Assembly (NCBI GenBank): GCA_030917925.1
Contig: JAUPTV010000160.1
Location: 1-34,779, forward strand
Reading direction: 5' to 3'
Source of the DNA: Pseudomonadota bacterium
Lineage (GTDB): Bacteria > Pseudomonadota > Gammaproteobacteria > Competibacterales > Competibacteraceae
DNA length: 34,779 nucleotides
Below the pieces are notes generated by a model that saw nothing but the letters and a program-made list of their open reading frames with translations, searched no databases and was not told where the DNA came from. A program made the position numbers and the translations under genes. Shown here in pieces: positions 34,666-34,779 of this stretch (the first letter of the stretch is position 1; each line of letters begins with the position of its first letter).

Positions 34666-34779
34666 TCCTGTAGAAAGTAGTGATTAATTTATGGTATGAT
34701 TTTAGTAGTAACCAATAGAGTGAGTAAAGAACGATGATTTGTCCTAATTGTCATTCCGTCAATGTTGTAAAAAATGGCA
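34661..34779 (+). mobile_element. Left part of an IS1-like insertion sequence
   Basis: The element appears to start near GGTAGTCCTGTAG at 34661, where toxin coding similarity stops. About 70 bases of A/T-rich lead follow, then a transposase start. Its other end, inverted repeat and target duplication are outside the window, so the exact boundary is unproven. Confidence 0.6.
34734..34779 (+). CDS. Transposase (IS1-type, first frame), partial
   Basis: ATG 34734 opens MICPNCHSVNVVKNG and runs off the right edge after 15 codons. C-P-x-C followed by VKNG is the zinc-binding beginning of IS1-family InsA-like proteins. The short length limits certainty. Confidence 0.65.
   Translation, partial: MICPNCHSVNVVKNG

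Overview
The window reads as chromosomal DNA of a moderately GC-rich gammaproteobacterium. The best evidence is the block ubiG-mtaD-(ompA-like)-mtnA-gyrA-pheA. It matches the Pseudomonas neighbourhood pheA-serC-gyrA-mtnA-mtaD-ubiG, and the proteins (Pgi, AsnS of 466 aa, GyrA, PheA) are close to enterobacterial and pseudomonad lengths. A sulfur- or storage-type gammaproteobacterium (Competibacter/Thiotrichales-like) would fit the many kinase-SUMF1 fusions, but that is inference.

Layout. 1-1913: the amino-terminal 637 codons of a coiled-coil protein (minus strand), running off the left edge, with three copies of an internal repeat. 2183-3823: pgi. 3832-12151: a signalling island with a small membrane protein and a PP2C phosphatase (minus), then a transmembrane pseudokinase-SUMF1 fusion, an active-looking kinase-SUMF1 fusion, and a secreted protein with a FlgO/CsgG-like domain and five PEGA repeats. 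12173-13945: NAD malic enzyme (minus). 14136-19621: a probable operon of a Pro-Glu-linker/HhH protein, asnS, a second Ser/Thr kinase, an FHA protein and a second PP2C phosphatase. 19651-23888: ubiG, mtaD, an OmpA-family protein (minus) and mtnA (plus), mostly methylthioadenosine salvage and quinone synthesis. 24046-26556: an A/T-richer accessory patch with a secreted protein carrying a possible caspase-type His/Cys pair, a Fic AMP-transferase and a tiny open frame. 26697-31942: gyrA interrupted in frame by a 520-residue intein, translationally coupled to pheA. 32002-33998: a type II restriction-modification pair. 34015-34779: a second copy of the pheA 3' end, an antitoxin gene, a toxin gene cut short after 19 codons, and the start of an IS1-like element.

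The strongest second-look items are in the right third. (1) The GyrA intein sits at GNFG|S, 12 residues upstream of the mycobacterial GyrA intein site, and carries an HNH domain plus about twelve degenerate W-x-D-P-x-x-R modules. (2) The endonuclease of the restriction-modification pair looks like a compact relative of NotI, keeping four spaced cysteines and the D...E-x-Q active-site pattern. (3) This pair is bracketed by two 267-bp copies of the pheA end that differ at about 9% of positions, nearly all silent, which points to recombination with a relative rather than a recent in-place duplication. (4) An attC-like half site and an IS-broken toxin-antitoxin pair follow immediately. In the left third, the pseudokinase-SUMF1 fusion has lost all the key catalytic residues except the ATP lysine and sits beside an intact paralogue.

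No rRNA, tRNA or CRISPR array was seen. All identifications come from reading motifs by eye; no database was searched.
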